64,000 nt of DNA from Methylobacterium oryzihabitans (GTDB lineage Bacteria > Pseudomonadota > Alphaproteobacteria > Rhizobiales > Beijerinckiaceae): positions 1 to 64,000 of the forward strand of contig NZ_SACP01000024.1 of the NCBI RefSeq assembly GCF_004004555.2. Direction: 5' to 3'. Each line of letters opens with the position of its first letter. Within the stretch, counting starts at the first letter, position 1. Below the pieces are notes generated by a model. The model did not search any database, was not told where the DNA came from, and saw nothing but the letters and a program-made list of their open reading frames with translations. Below are positions 1-8,393 of the stretch, one piece after another. A program made the position numbers and the translations under genes.

Positions 1-176
1 TCGACGACGCCGAGGCCCGCGCCGAGATGGCCGCCGGTGACCGACACCGCGTCGATGGTCTCGGCGCGCAGCTCCGCGGCGACCTGCGGCAGGTCGCTCT
101 CGGGGAGCCGGCGAAGATCAGACGGGATCCGGACCTGATCGAGGAGGGGAAAAACCGGTTGGGACAAGAGCGACAC
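1..176 (-). CDS. dxs: 1-deoxy-D-xylulose-5-phosphate synthase, N-terminal fragment
   Basis: The reverse strand reads a typical Dxs N-terminus: PLLDQVRIPSDLRRL, followed by the thiamine-enzyme motif AVSVTGGHLGAGLGVV. Dxs condenses pyruvate and glyceraldehyde 3-phosphate to DXP, the first step of the MEP isoprenoid pathway. Only about 58 codons are inside the window; the gene runs off the left edge. I placed the start at a GTG (174-176), about 10 residues before the conserved PLLD. A TTG three codons later (165-167) is an alternative, and no strong Shine-Dalgarno is visible. A farnesyl/polyprenyl diphosphate synthase using the pathway's products lies far away at 57.3-58.3 kb. Confidence 0.9.
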   Translation of the reverse strand, partial: MSLLSQPVFPLLDQVRIPSDLRRLPESDLPQVAAELRAETIDAVSVTGGHLGAGLGVV

Positions 177-464
177 CTGTTTTCTGTTCGTCGGCCGGGG
201 CCTGCCGCCCTCTCCCGCACGGGGGTCTGACAGGCCGGGGACAGCCGGGCATGATTGCCGGAACCCCTACAATCGGCAGCCTTTATCACGCAAGCACCCG
301 ACACCGCCATTGTGGTGTCACAATCGCCATCGGCCGGGCGCGTCGCTTTGGAGCAACTTGAAAGATAAACCTGAACTCGGGCTGAATCATGCCCTGGATC
401 GCCGCGACGCGCCGGCGGGTTTCCGCTATGTCTCAGCGCCTGGAACGGGCCGGAGGGGAGGCCG
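177..464. other. divergent intergenic region, dxs / small exported protein
   Basis: This 288-base gap lies between divergently transcribed genes and so should hold both promoters. It contains nested inverted repeats at 300-323: GACACC (300-305) with GGTGTC (314-319), and TTGTG (310-314) with CACAA (319-323). They could be an operator. No clear -35/-10 pair stands out. Confidence 0.35.
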
Positions 465-716
465 ATGCGATCTGTCGACCGGGCTGGCACGGCCCCGACC
501 GCCCTGCTGGCGGTGCTGCTGCTGAGCGCGGCCGCCCGGGCGGCCGAGCCGGGCGCGGCGCCGGTTCCGCCCTCGAACGCCCCCGCGGCGGCGCCGGCCG
601 GGGAGACCTGCGACCTTTTCCTGCACTGCACCTGGAACCCGGTCTACCGCCCGCCCTGCGGCTGGCGCTGGCGGCCGACGCCGGAGGGCCCGCGCAAGGT
701 CCGGGTCTGCTATTGA
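465..716 (+). CDS. small exported protein, function unknown
   Basis: An 83-residue protein with an N-terminal Sec-type signal: a basic start (MRSVDRAG), a hydrophobic core LLAVLLLSAAARA, and likely cleavage after ARA. The mature part is Pro/Ala-rich, then contains four cysteines (CDLFLHC, PPCGW and a C near the C-terminal VCY) and several aromatic residues. A small disulfide-bonded periplasmic protein is plausible. It ends 10 bases before the nuclease gene and is probably co-transcribed with it. I recognise no family. The start is the ATG at 465, preceded by a GGAGGGGAGG-type purine stretch. Confidence 0.6.
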   Translation: MRSVDRAGTAPTALLAVLLLSAAARAAEPGAAPVPPSNAPAAAPAGETCDLFLHCTWNPVYRPPCGWRWRPTPEGPRKVRVCY

Positions 717-726
717 GCCGCCGGCC

Positions 727-1593
727 ATGCGCAAGCCCGCCGCATTCCTGCTCCTGACGGTCGTGGTCGCCGGGCCGGCGGCGGCGGAGAGCTGTCCCGG
801 GTTCTTCGCCGGCGGCCTCGCGCCGGTGCTCGACAATCCGCGGCTGGCGGCCGGGACGACGCCACTGTGCTACCGCGCCTTCGCGCTGCTGTATTCCGGA
901 CTGTCGCGCACGCCGCTCTACGCCGCCGAGCACCTGACCGCCGCGGGCGTGCGGGCGGCACGGAGCATCGACCGCGTCGACGCCTTCCACGAGGAGCGGC
1001 GGCTGCCGGAGAGCGCCCGCTCGGCCCTTGACGATTACGCCGGAAGCGGCTGGGATCGCGGCCACATGGCGCCCTCCGGCGACATGCCGGACCCGGAGGC
1101 GCAGGAGGACTCGTTCAGCCTCGCCAACATCGTGCCGCAGTATCCCGAGTTCAACCGCACCCTGTGGGCGGGAATCGAGGCGGCGGTGCGCAACCTCGCG
1201 GTCGAGCGCGGCGGGCTCTACGTCGTCACCGGGCCGCTGTTCGAGGGCGGCAGCGTCCAGGCCCTGCGCGGCCGGGTTCTCGTCCCGACCCGGCTGTTCA
1301 AGGCGGTCTACGACCCGGCCCGGCGCGAGGCCGGGATCTACCTCGCCCCCAACGCCGCCGGCGGGCGCTGGGAGGCGGTCTCGCCGGCGCGCCTCGCCGA
1401 GATCGGCGGCATCACGGTGTTTCCCGACCTGCCGGCGGCGGCCCGTTCCCGCACCATGGCGCTGCCCGAGCCGCAGCGCGACGCCTATGGCGGCGCCCGC
1501 CGCCGCGAGCCGTCTTTCGTCGACTGGCTGCTGGCCGAACTGCGCCGCATGGCCCGCCGGGCGTGGCGCGACTTCCTCCGCTCCCTGTTCTGA
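727..1593 (+). CDS. DNA/RNA non-specific endonuclease, exported
   Basis: A 288-residue protein of the NUC1/Serratia-nuclease family. A signal peptide covers about residues 1-20 (hydrophobic FLLLTVVVAG, cleavage near AAAES). The catalytic DRGH motif is at residues 110-113, within WDRGHMAPSGDM; its His acts as general base. The metal-binding Asn region follows in SLANIVPQYPEFN. Members hydrolyse both strands of DNA and RNA outside the cytoplasm with a bound Mg2+. The C-terminus has an Arg-rich tail. Its position just after a small cysteine-containing exported protein raises the possibility of a partner or inhibitor pair, but that is only inference. The start is the ATG at 727. Confidence 0.85.
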   Translation: MRKPAAFLLLTVVVAGPAAAESCPGFFAGGLAPVLDNPRLAAGTTPLCYRAFALLYSGLSRTPLYAAEHLTAAGVRAARSIDRVDAFHEERRLPESARSALDDYAGSGWDRGHMAPSGDMPDPEAQEDSFSLANIVPQYPEFNRTLWAGIEAAVRNLAVERGGLYVVTGPLFEGGSVQALRGRVLVPTRLFKAVYDPARREAGIYLAPNAAGGRWEAVSPARLAEIGGITVFPDLPAAARSRTMALPEPQRDAYGGARRREPSFVDWLLAELRRMARRAWRDFLRSLF

Positions 1594-1604
1594 GAGGCCC
1601 GCCC

Positions 1605-1865
1605 ATGGCCGAGCGCCCCTTCACGCCCTTCGCCGACGACAGCGCGGTCCAGACCCTCGGCGACCTGACGATCGAGAACGGCACCGGGCGGGTGGCGCTG
1701 CACGGCTCCCTCGACCTCGCCCGCGACCGCCGGAGCCTGGAGCGCGCCCGCGCCCTCGGGCGGATCGTCGAGGCGGTGGTGAAGGCCCTCGAAGGGCAGG
1801 ACCTGCCGGAGCGCGCAGAGGCTCCCGCGGCGGCGACCGAGACGGTGAAGAACCCGTTCGGGTGA
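1605..1865 (+). CDS. small conserved-looking cytosolic protein
   Basis: An 86-residue protein starting at the ATG at 1605, 11 bases after the nuclease stop, preceded by GAGAGG. It has no signal peptide. It contains a LGDLTIENGTGRVALHGSLDL segment and a helical Arg/Ala-rich stretch (RDRRSLERARALGRIVEAV), and ends in KNPFG. I know no functional family for it. The short gap suggests transcription with the upstream nuclease. ettA starts 143 bases downstream. Confidence 0.6.
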   Translation: MAERPFTPFADDSAVQTLGDLTIENGTGRVALHGSLDLARDRRSLERARALGRIVEAVVKALEGQDLPERAEAPAAATETVKNPFG

Positions 1866-2008
1866 GGCGCTTGCGGGGCTCAGGCGGCCCTGGTAATCGC
1901 GGGAGCAACTCCCAATCCGTCGCGCCAGGCGCCCCTGTCAGCGGTCCGAACCGCCCGGGCCGTTCCGATTCGGCAGGACCCGCCCCGCCCGTTTCCGAGG
2001 ATCACCCG

Positions 2009-3661
2009 ATGGCCCGTGAATTCATCTACCACATGCGGGGTCTGACCAAGACCTATTCCAGCGGCAAGAAGGTGCTCGACAACGTGCACCTGTCCTTCTA
2101 CCCGGACGCCAAGATCGGCGTGCTCGGCGTCAACGGCGCCGGCAAGTCGACCCTGCTGCGCATCATGGCGGGCATCGACAAGGACTATTCCGGCGACGGC
2201 TTCGTCGCCGAGGGCGCGCGGGTCGGCTACCTGCCGCAGGAGCCGCAGCTCGACCCGGCCAAGACCGTGCGCGAGAACGTCATGGAGGGCGTCGCCGAAT
2301 CGCAGGCGATCCTCGACCGATACAACGACCTCGCGATGAACTATTCCGAGGAGACCGCGGACGAGATGACCCGCCTCCAGGACGAGATCGAGGCCAAGGG
2401 CCTGTGGGATCTCGATTCCAAGGTCGATCAGGCGATGGACGCGCTGCGCTGCCCGGGCGACGACGTCGCGGTGGCCACCCTGTCGGGCGGCGAGCGCCGC
2501 CGGGTTGCGCTGTGCAAGCTGCTGCTGTGGCAGCCCGAATTGCTGCTCCTCGACGAGCCGACCAACCACCTCGACGCCGAGACGGTCGGGTGGCTGGAGA
2601 ACCACCTGCGCAACTACCCGGGCGCGATCCTGATCGTCACCCACGACCGCTACTTCCTCGACAACGTCACCGGCTGGATCCTCGAACTCGACCGCGGCCG
2701 GGGCATCCCCTACGAGGGCAACTACTCCTCCTGGCTGGTGCAGAAGCAGAAGCGCCTCGCCCAGGAGGGCCGCGAGGAGGAGGCGCGCCAGCGCACCATC
2801 GAGCGCGAGCAGCAATGGGTCTCAGCCTCGCCGAAGGCCCGGCAGGCCAAGTCGAAGGCCCGCATCACCCGCTACGAGGAACTGGTCGCCAAGTCCCAGG
2901 AGAAGGGGCCGAGCACCGCCCAGATCGTCATCCCGATCGCCGAGCGGCTCGGCAACAACGTCATCGAGTTCGACCACCTCGAGAAGGCGTTCGGCGACCG
3001 GCTGCTGATCGACGACCTGTCGTTCAAGCTGCCGCCGGGCGGCATCGTCGGGGTGATCGGCCCCAACGGCGCCGGCAAGACGACGCTGTTCCGGATGATC
3101 AACGAACTGGAGACGCCGGACAAGGGCGAGATCCGCGTCGGCGAGAGCGTCAAGCTCGGCTACGTCGACCAGTCGCGCGACGCGCTCAACCCCGACGCGA
3201 CGGTGTGGCAGGAGATCTCCGGCGGCAACGACATCCTGTATCTCGGCAAGCGCGAGATCAACAGCAGAGCCTATTGCGGCGCCTTCAACTTCAAGGGCTC
3301 CGACCAGCAGAAGAAGGTCGGAGTGCTGTCGGGCGGCGAGCGCAACCGGGTCCACCTCGCCAAGATCCTGAAGAGCGGCGCCAACGTGCTGCTGCTCGAC
3401 GAGCCGACCAACGACCTCGACGTCGACACCCTGCGGGCGCTGGAGGAGGCGCTGGAGGATTACGCCGGCTGCGCCGTCATCATCAGCCACGACCGCTGGT
3501 TCCTCGACCGGATCGCGACCCACATCCTCGCCTTCGAGGGCGACAGCCACGTCGAGTGGTTCGAGGGCAACTTCGCCGATTACGAGGAGGACAAGAAGCG
3601 CCGCCTCGGCATCGACTCCACCACGCCGCACCGGATCAAGTACAAGAAGTTCAGCCGCTGA
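2009..3661 (+). CDS. ettA: energy-dependent translational throttle protein EttA (ABC-F ATPase)
   Basis: A 550-residue soluble ABC-F protein, close to the roughly 555 of E. coli EttA. It has two nucleotide-binding domains and no membrane segments. NBD1 carries GVNGAGKST (about 40-48), the LSGGE signature (about 157) and LLLLDEPTNHLD. NBD2 carries GPNGAGKTT (about 350), LSGGE (about 440) and LLLLDEPTNDLD. The P-site tRNA-interaction linker lies between the NBDs (about 245-320), is Lys/Arg/Glu-rich and includes the conserved SPKARQAKSKAR. EttA binds the ribosomal E site and gates the first peptide bond according to ATP/ADP ratio. I used the ATG at 2009 because it gives the family N-terminus MAREFIYHMRGLTKTY; the open frame extends much further upstream as an overlap shadow. 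Confidence 0.96.
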   Translation: MAREFIYHMRGLTKTYSSGKKVLDNVHLSFYPDAKIGVLGVNGAGKSTLLRIMAGIDKDYSGDGFVAEGARVGYLPQEPQLDPAKTVRENVMEGVAESQAILDRYNDLAMNYSEETADEMTRLQDEIEAKGLWDLDSKVDQAMDALRCPGDDVAVATLSGGERRRVALCKLLLWQPELLLLDEPTNHLDAETVGWLENHLRNYPGAILIVTHDRYFLDNVTGWILELDRGRGIPYEGNYSSWLVQKQKRLAQEGREEEARQRTIEREQQWVSASPKARQAKSKARITRYEELVAKSQEKGPSTAQIVIPIAERLGNNVIEFDHLEKAFGDRLLIDDLSFKLPPGGIVGVIGPNGAGKTTLFRMINELETPDKGEIRVGESVKLGYVDQSRDALNPDATVWQEISGGNDILYLGKREINSRAYCGAFNFKGSDQQKKVGVLSGGERNRVHLAKILKSGANVLLLDEPTNDLDVDTLRALEEALEDYAGCAVIISHDRWFLDRIATHILAFEGDSHVEWFEGNFADYEEDKKRRLGIDSTTPHRIKYKKFSR

Positions 3662-3696
3662 CGGCGGGGGCGGGGGCGGACGCCCCCGTGCCCTGG

Positions 3697-3754
3697 CCCC
3701 GGAACGAGAAGAGGCTCCGCCGGACCGCCGGCGGAGCCTCTTCTCGTTCCGGGG
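3697..3754. terminator. bidirectional hairpin terminator
   Basis: A perfect 27-bp inverted repeat (3697-3723 with 3728-3754) closes on a four-base ACCG loop. It sits between the convergent ettA and polysaccharide-export genes and can end transcription from both sides. No T-run follows. Confidence 0.8.
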
Positions 3755-3776
3755 CGGGACGGAGCCCCGCCAGGAT

Positions 3777-5006
3777 TCAGCGGGCGGTGCCGTAGACCGC
3801 GGCGCCGGCGGTGATCGGGGCGGTGATGGTCGAGAACACGCCGAGGACCTTGCGGACCTCGTTGAACGGCGCGCTCGACACGTACAGGAGGTCGCGGTTG
3901 CGCATCCGGAACGCCTGGGTGACGAACACGGTGTTGGGGTCGCGCATGTCGAGCCGGTAGACCACCGGCACCTGCGGGGCGGCGAGCAGCGGGCTGTTGG
4001 GGCGCAGGCGCCGGACCAGCGACGACGGCTCGAACCGGAAGATGAACACCCCGGTGGCGTCGGCGTTGGCGTCCGAGATGCCGCGCGCCTTGGCGAGCGC
4101 CTGCGACAGCGAGATGCCGTCGGCGCTGAACGGGATCTCGGACTGGGTGCCGAGCGCCCCGATCGCCAGGAAGGTCTGGGGGTCGCGCACCAGCGTGACC
4201 GTGTCGCCGGGCCGCAGGTAGATGTTCTCCTGCGGGTTCGAGACGACGGCGAGCAGCGGCACCGTCACGGTGGTCTGGCCGCGCGACAGCCGCACGAAGG
4301 TCTCGTTGACCGGGGCCGAGACGCCGCCCGCGGTGGCGATGACGTCGAGCAGGCGGTCGCCGGTCTCGGTCAGCGGAACCCGGCCGCCGCCGAGGAGCGC
4401 CGCCGGGCCGGCGCCGCGCCCGGCCAGGGCCGCGCGGGCGGAGGCGCCGGCGGCCTCGCCGACCACCGTGACGCTGGAGCTGAGCGGCGAGGTCACGGCG
4501 ACGAGGACCTGCGGCTGGATCGACTTGCCGGCGAGGTCGGCCTCGATCTGGGCCTGGACGTCCTGCGGCCGCTTGCCCGCGACCTTGATCCGCCCGGCAT
4601 AGGGCACCGAGATCGCGCCGTCGCGACCGACCACCTGCTCGGGGATCACCGAGGCCTTGGAACTCGCCGACAGGCCGTCCGGGAGGGCCGGGGCCGAGAA
4701 CAGGCCGCCGGACCCCGCCTCCCAGATCGTGACCGAGACGGTGTCGCCGATGCCGATGACCGGCTGGACCGAGGCGCGCCGGTCCCCGAACGAGGCCAGC
4801 AGGCTGTCGAGGGGACGGCCGCGCATCGCCTCGACCACGGCGGCGTTGACGTCGATGATCTCGTAGCGGGCGAGGAGGCCCTGGTCGGTGGCGATGTCCC
4901 CTCCGGTGGCGACCGCCTCCGTGGAAGGACCCGACGCCGGCAGAACGCCGCTGCAGCCGGACAGCAGGAGAGCCGCCAAGGCCGCGAGCGTACCGACACG
5001 CACCAT
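3777..5006 (-). CDS. outer-membrane polysaccharide export lipoprotein (Wza/KpsD/BexD type)
   Basis: A 409-residue lipoprotein. The signal peptide ends in the lipobox LLSGC (Cys about 18). The mature chain has the poly-export domain (GIGDTVSVTIWEAG) and SLBB-like segments containing YLRPGDTVTLVRDPQTF. This family forms the outer-membrane channel for capsule or exopolysaccharide. The sequence around FIFRFEPSSLVRRLRPNSPLL and VVYRLDMRDPNTVFVTQ resembles the BexD/CtrA/KpsD group, which works with ABC-dependent (group 2) capsule exporters. A KpsS-like gene is divergent at 5597. A GGAGGA Shine-Dalgarno precedes the ATG (5004-5006). No inner-membrane exporter or periplasmic adaptor is encoded nearby. 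Confidence 0.85.
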   Translation of the reverse strand: MVRVGTLAALAALLLSGCSGVLPASGPSTEAVATGGDIATDQGLLARYEIIDVNAAVVEAMRGRPLDSLLASFGDRRASVQPVIGIGDTVSVTIWEAGSGGLFSAPALPDGLSASSKASVIPEQVVGRDGAISVPYAGRIKVAGKRPQDVQAQIEADLAGKSIQPQVLVAVTSPLSSSVTVVGEAAGASARAALAGRGAGPAALLGGGRVPLTETGDRLLDVIATAGGVSAPVNETFVRLSRGQTTVTVPLLAVVSNPQENIYLRPGDTVTLVRDPQTFLAIGALGTQSEIPFSADGISLSQALAKARGISDANADATGVFIFRFEPSSLVRRLRPNSPLLAAPQVPVVYRLDMRDPNTVFVTQAFRMRNRDLLYVSSAPFNEVRKVLGVFSTITAPITAGAAVYGTAR

Positions 5007-5596
5007 ACACCTTCCTCCAACAGGCCCGAACGCCGGAACGGCCTCGAAGCGGCCCCGACGCGGGTACTGAGTCCCGAACTCCGCCCGATCCGCCGGCCCG
5101 TCCGAGCCGCGTCGCTCGGGCGGGCCGGCCCGGGATGATCGTGTCCGCGGCTGCCCGCGGAGCGGGAACCGCGCGGCGGCACCTTAGCAGCCTGGATCGC
5201 TCCGATCGATGAATCGGACGGTAACGATCGGGCCCCGGCGCAAAGCCTTGGCCGGTGTTGCCCGGTTTACACATGCGCGGTGCCGGCCGCCCCGGCCGCT
5301 CGCCGGCAAATGCGGCGCGAGCGCGGCGATCCGGCCCCGCGCCCGTGGCATGCGTGCAACACCGGTGGAGGATCGCCCATCCAATCGCCGGCGGTCGTTT
5401 TCCTGCCGCGATCCTGTTGCCTTTGCAGGGCGTCGGACCCGCCATGCGGTCCGGACACGGCGCGCCCGTCGTCAGGACCGGCCGGTGAATCCCGGAGAGT
5501 GTTGCATTCCTGCCATTGCCCCTCCCGAGCCGGCCGATAGCCTCCGTCCGGGTTCCGCCCGCACCCCGTCCCTCCGCGTACCCGTGAGGTGAGCCC
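5007..5596. other. 590-base divergent intergenic region of the capsule genes
   Basis: A long non-coding stretch between the export lipoprotein (reverse) and the KpsS-like gene (forward). It must carry both promoters and long leaders. I see no ORF with coding character, no dispersed repeat and no convincing promoter consensus. Confidence 0.5.
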
Positions 5597-6931
5597 GTGA
5601 GCGCCGATGTTGTCTCCCCGGCCGGCGGCCGGCGTCAGGTCTTCCTGTTCCTGCAGGGCCCGGTCACGCCGTTCTTCGCGCGGATCGCGGACGCCCTCGA
5701 GGCCCGGGGCCACCGCTGCCTGCGGGTCAACCTATGCTTCGGCGACTGGCTGTTCTGGCGCCGCGCCGGCGCCCACGATTTCCGCTCGTCGCGGGAGAAG
5801 TGGCCGGCCTACGTCGCCGACCTGATCGACCGCGAGGGCGTGACCGACCTCGTGCTCCTCGGCGAGCAGCGCTACTACCACAAGGTCGCCATCGCGGCCG
5901 CCAAGGCCCGGGGCTTGCACGTCACGGTGACGGATTTCGGCTACCTGCGGCCGGACTGGATCACGCTCGAGCGCGACGGCATGTCGGGCGACAGCTGCTT
6001 CCCGCGCGACCCCGAGGCGATCCTCGACCTCGCCGGCAAGGCGCCCGAACCCGACCTCGCGCCGCGCTACAAGGACAGCTTCCTCACCCAGATCGTCTGG
6101 GACATGGCCTACCACCTGCTCAGCAACTGGCTGTGGTGGCTCTATCCGTCCTACACGTCGCATCAGGTGCACCATCCGGCGCTGGTCTATCTCGGCACCG
6201 GCCTGCACATCCTCACCGCCCGGCGGCGGGGGCCCCGGGTGGACGCCGCCGTCGACGCGATCAAGGCCGCCGGCACGCGCTACTACGTGATGCCGCTGCA
6301 GATGGAGAACGACTTCCAGCTGCGGGCCTACTCGCCGTTCTTCGACCTGAAGACGCCGATCCACACCGTGATCCGCTCGTTCGCCGGCAGTGCGCCGGAG
6401 GGATCGCGGCTGCTCATCAAGGTCCATCCCCTCGATCCGGGGGTGCGCAACTGGGGCCGGATCGTGCGCCGCTCGGCGCAGAAATGGGGTGTGGCCGACC
6501 GGGTCGACTACCTCGACGGCGGCGATCTCGGGCGGATGCTCGACGGCTGCCAGGGCGTCGTGACCGTCAACAGCACCGTCGGCATGTGGTCGATGCGGGC
6601 CGGCAAGCCGACGATGACGCTCGGGGCCGCCGTCTACGACGTCGCCGGCCTGACCTTCCAGGGTCCCCTCGACCGGTTCTGGACCGAGGGCGAGGCGCCG
6701 CGCCCCGACCTGTGGGAAGCCTTCATCAAGGCGATCGTGGCCCACATCCAGATCCGCGGCGTGTACTACCGGCGCGAGGGCATGCAGGCCGCCGTCGAGG
6801 CCGCCGCCGCCCGGCTCGACCTTGCCCAGGGGGCGTGGCTCGAGGACCGGCCGCAGCCGGTCCGCCGTCTCCAGGGCTTCGCCGCCCCCGAGGTCGGCCT
6901 CGGCCCGATCGAGGGTCTCCAGGGCGCCTGA
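5597..6931 (+). CDS. kpsS: capsule polysaccharide biosynthesis/export protein, KpsS family
   Basis: A 444-residue protein. The opening VFLFLQGPVTPFFARIADAL and the later GEQRYYHKVAIAAAK, DFGYLRPDWITLERDGM and KVHPLDPGVRNWG are characteristic of KpsS/LipB-type capsule proteins. In group 2 capsules KpsS is a beta-Kdo transferase that starts the poly-Kdo linker on lyso-phosphatidylglycerol. No membrane segment is obvious, so it is probably cytosolic or peripheral. The start is GTG at 5597, with a GAGGTGAG stretch upstream. It is divergent from the export lipoprotein. The usual partner kpsC and the KpsMTE exporter are absent here, so the linkage group may be split across the genome. Confidence 0.85.
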   Translation: MSADVVSPAGGRRQVFLFLQGPVTPFFARIADALEARGHRCLRVNLCFGDWLFWRRAGAHDFRSSREKWPAYVADLIDREGVTDLVLLGEQRYYHKVAIAAAKARGLHVTVTDFGYLRPDWITLERDGMSGDSCFPRDPEAILDLAGKAPEPDLAPRYKDSFLTQIVWDMAYHLLSNWLWWLYPSYTSHQVHHPALVYLGTGLHILTARRRGPRVDAAVDAIKAAGTRYYVMPLQMENDFQLRAYSPFFDLKTPIHTVIRSFAGSAPEGSRLLIKVHPLDPGVRNWGRIVRRSAQKWGVADRVDYLDGGDLGRMLDGCQGVVTVNSTVGMWSMRAGKPTMTLGAAVYDVAGLTFQGPLDRFWTEGEAPRPDLWEAFIKAIVAHIQIRGVYYRREGMQAAVEAAAARLDLAQGAWLEDRPQPVRRLQGFAAPEVGLGPIEGLQGA

Positions 6932-7056
6932 TCCCAACGGTCATTTTCACCGACCGTTGGTTCCGCTCTCGAATTGCAGCCAAGCCATTGGCCTGCGTGC
7001 AGACATTCGAGATGGGTCAACGGCCCGGATGCGTCCGCATCCCGGGCCGTCGGCAT
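6931..7056. repeat. 126-bp dispersed palindromic repeat, copy 1
   Basis: The sequence from 6931 to 7056 aligns along its length with 49190-49314. Shared blocks are CCAACGGTC at the left, ATTCGAGA in the middle, and GATGCGTCCGCATCC near the right. The ends form imperfect terminal inverted repeats (ATCCCAACGGTC / GGGCCGTCGGCAT). A 9-bp hairpin at 6934-6960, just after the kpsS stop, may also terminate that gene. It has the form of a non-autonomous MITE-like element; no transposase is visible. Confidence 0.65.
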
Positions 7057-7112
7057 GAAGCGCCCGAACGGGCGCAACGCCTTCCCGAGCGAACCACGCG
7101 GGACTCGAACAA

Positions 7113-7145
7113 ACGCCCGGCGACCGCCTCGCGGTCGCCGGGCGT
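7113..7145. terminator. strong hairpin, 15-bp stem
   Basis: A perfect 15-bp stem (7113-7127 with 7131-7145) has a three-base CTC loop. Read on the reverse strand it is followed by a short T-rich stretch (TTTGTT), so it may end a reverse-strand transcript such as the small ORF at 7254-7412. It could also belong to a repeat. Confidence 0.5.
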
Positions 7146-7253
7146 CGTGCATGTCGGCTTCGCCCGGGCGTCGAACCGCATTCGCCGCCCTCGGGCAGAT
7201 TCGGCAGAAGTGGTTGCCGGTTTCGGGCCGGGACTCTGCGACGAGACGGGAAT

Positions 7254-7412
7254 CTACGCGGACGGCGTCGCGAGGCGTTTTCCGCCGCGGCCGGCGCCGA
7301 GGGGATCGGCCGCCCTGCGCACCCAGGCATCGAGGGCCCAGCCGATGCCCCGGCCGGCCACGGCGACCAGGGCCATCGCACCGGCGAGCGAGAGAAACGA
7401 GGTATCGACCAC
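7254..7412 (-). CDS. possible small single-span membrane protein
   Basis: A candidate 52-residue ORF from a GTG at 7410-7412. It has a hydrophobic N-terminal half (VVDTSFLSLAGAMALVAVAG) followed by Trp, Arg and Gly residues and a basic tail. A GCAGGG stretch precedes the start. It resembles the tiny membrane peptides common in this type of genome, but I cannot assign a family, and the region could be non-coding. Confidence 0.3.
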   Translation of the reverse strand: MVDTSFLSLAGAMALVAVAGRGIGWALDAWVRRAADPLGAGRGGKRLATPSA

Positions 7413-7706
7413 GGGCCCTGCCTGATTCGGAATATCCGGCCTGGGCCGGACGACGGCAGTACCCTCACGCGGGAATCCGGCGGAAGCGTGTTCCGCGCTC
7501 CGGCCGGACCGCTCGCGACGTGCGGCGAAGCACATCGGTGTGTCGTTCCCGAAACACCGCAGTCGATCGGGCCGGCCGGAATGCCGATCACGACCGGCGG
7601 ACCAGCATTCGGCACCCCGGCATCTTCGCCGGCCCATTAACGACTGATTCACGATTGGCAGTTCGGCCACCGATGTGCCGGCGGCCGCACCGGCTCCGGC
7701 CGGGCC

Positions 7707-8393
7707 TCACCCTTCGGCGGCGCCACCCATCATCCGCTGCATCTGCGACAACTGCGAGATGTGCAGGCGAATCAACGGCAGGGCCCCACGGGCGATACGG
7801 CGCAGGTTCGGATCCTCGCCGGACTCGGCGTAGGAGCCGTGAATCGCCAGGGCCTCCTGATGCCCCTGCAGCGAGGCGCCGACGAAGGTCGCGTCGTATT
7901 GTGGGCCGGGCTGAAGCCCGGCGAGCTGCGCCTGGATTTGCGCCTTCTGCTCGTCGGTGGTCATCCCACCCGGACCACCCCCGCCGCCGAGAGCGCCGAG
8001 GACGCCGCCGACCACCCCGGTCGCGGCTCCGACCGCACCGCCCGCGATGGCGAACGGCGCCGCCACGAGGCCGCCGACGACGCCGCCCGGCCCGGGCGCG
8101 CCGCCGGCCATCGGCACCGGGACCACGCCGCCGGTCGCCGCATCGATCTTGTTGGCGAGGGCGACCTGCTCGGTCACCTCGGCCCGGGCGAACTTCTTCA
8201 CCCGCGGGTTGCTGGTCTTGGCAAAGGCGTCGCGGGCGGTGTTCTCGAGGAACAGGCCGCCCTTGGTGGCCATGGCGAGATAGGCGGCGGTCGGCATCGC
8301 GCCGGCGGGCACCGGCTGCGCGACGGCGGTCCGGGTCACCGCGAGGGCGGCGGTGGCGGACAGCATTCTGACGACGAAATCGCGACGATGCAT
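7707..8393 (-). CDS. exported DUF4142-like protein with glycine-rich insert
   Basis: A 228-residue protein. The N-terminus HRRDFVVRMLSATAALAVT looks like a signal peptide, possibly Tat because of the paired arginines; cleavage is likely near VAQ. The mature part resembles DUF4142: YLAMATKGGLFLENTARDAF...NPRVKKFARAEVTEQ, and late in the chain DATFVGASLQGHQEALAIHGSYAESGED. The two halves are separated by a Gly/Pro/Val-rich low-complexity block (about residues 97-145) that is hydrophobic enough to suggest a membrane hairpin. DUF4142 proteins are predicted ferritin-like helical bundles in the periplasm; no reaction is established. I chose the ATG at 8391-8393 because the upstream extension has no coding character. 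Confidence 0.7.
   Translation of the reverse strand: MHRRDFVVRMLSATAALAVTRTAVAQPVPAGAMPTAAYLAMATKGGLFLENTARDAFAKTSNPRVKKFARAEVTEQVALANKIDAATGGVVPVPMAGGAPGPGGVVGGLVAAPFAIAGGAVGAATGVVGGVLGALGGGGGPGGMTTDEQKAQIQAQLAGLQPGPQYDATFVGASLQGHQEALAIHGSYAESGEDPNLRRIARGALPLIRLHISQLSQMQRMMGGAAEG

Noticed and set aside
1028..3661. 877-codon open frame that appears to fuse an Arg/Pro-rich region to ettA
   Set aside because: The first 327 codons overlap the nuclease and small-protein genes in another frame and have GC-shadow composition. EttA begins at 2009.
7080..7120. tRNA-like T-arm (reverse strand GTTCGAGTCCCGC)
   Set aside because: No acceptor, D-arm or anticodon arm can be assembled around it.
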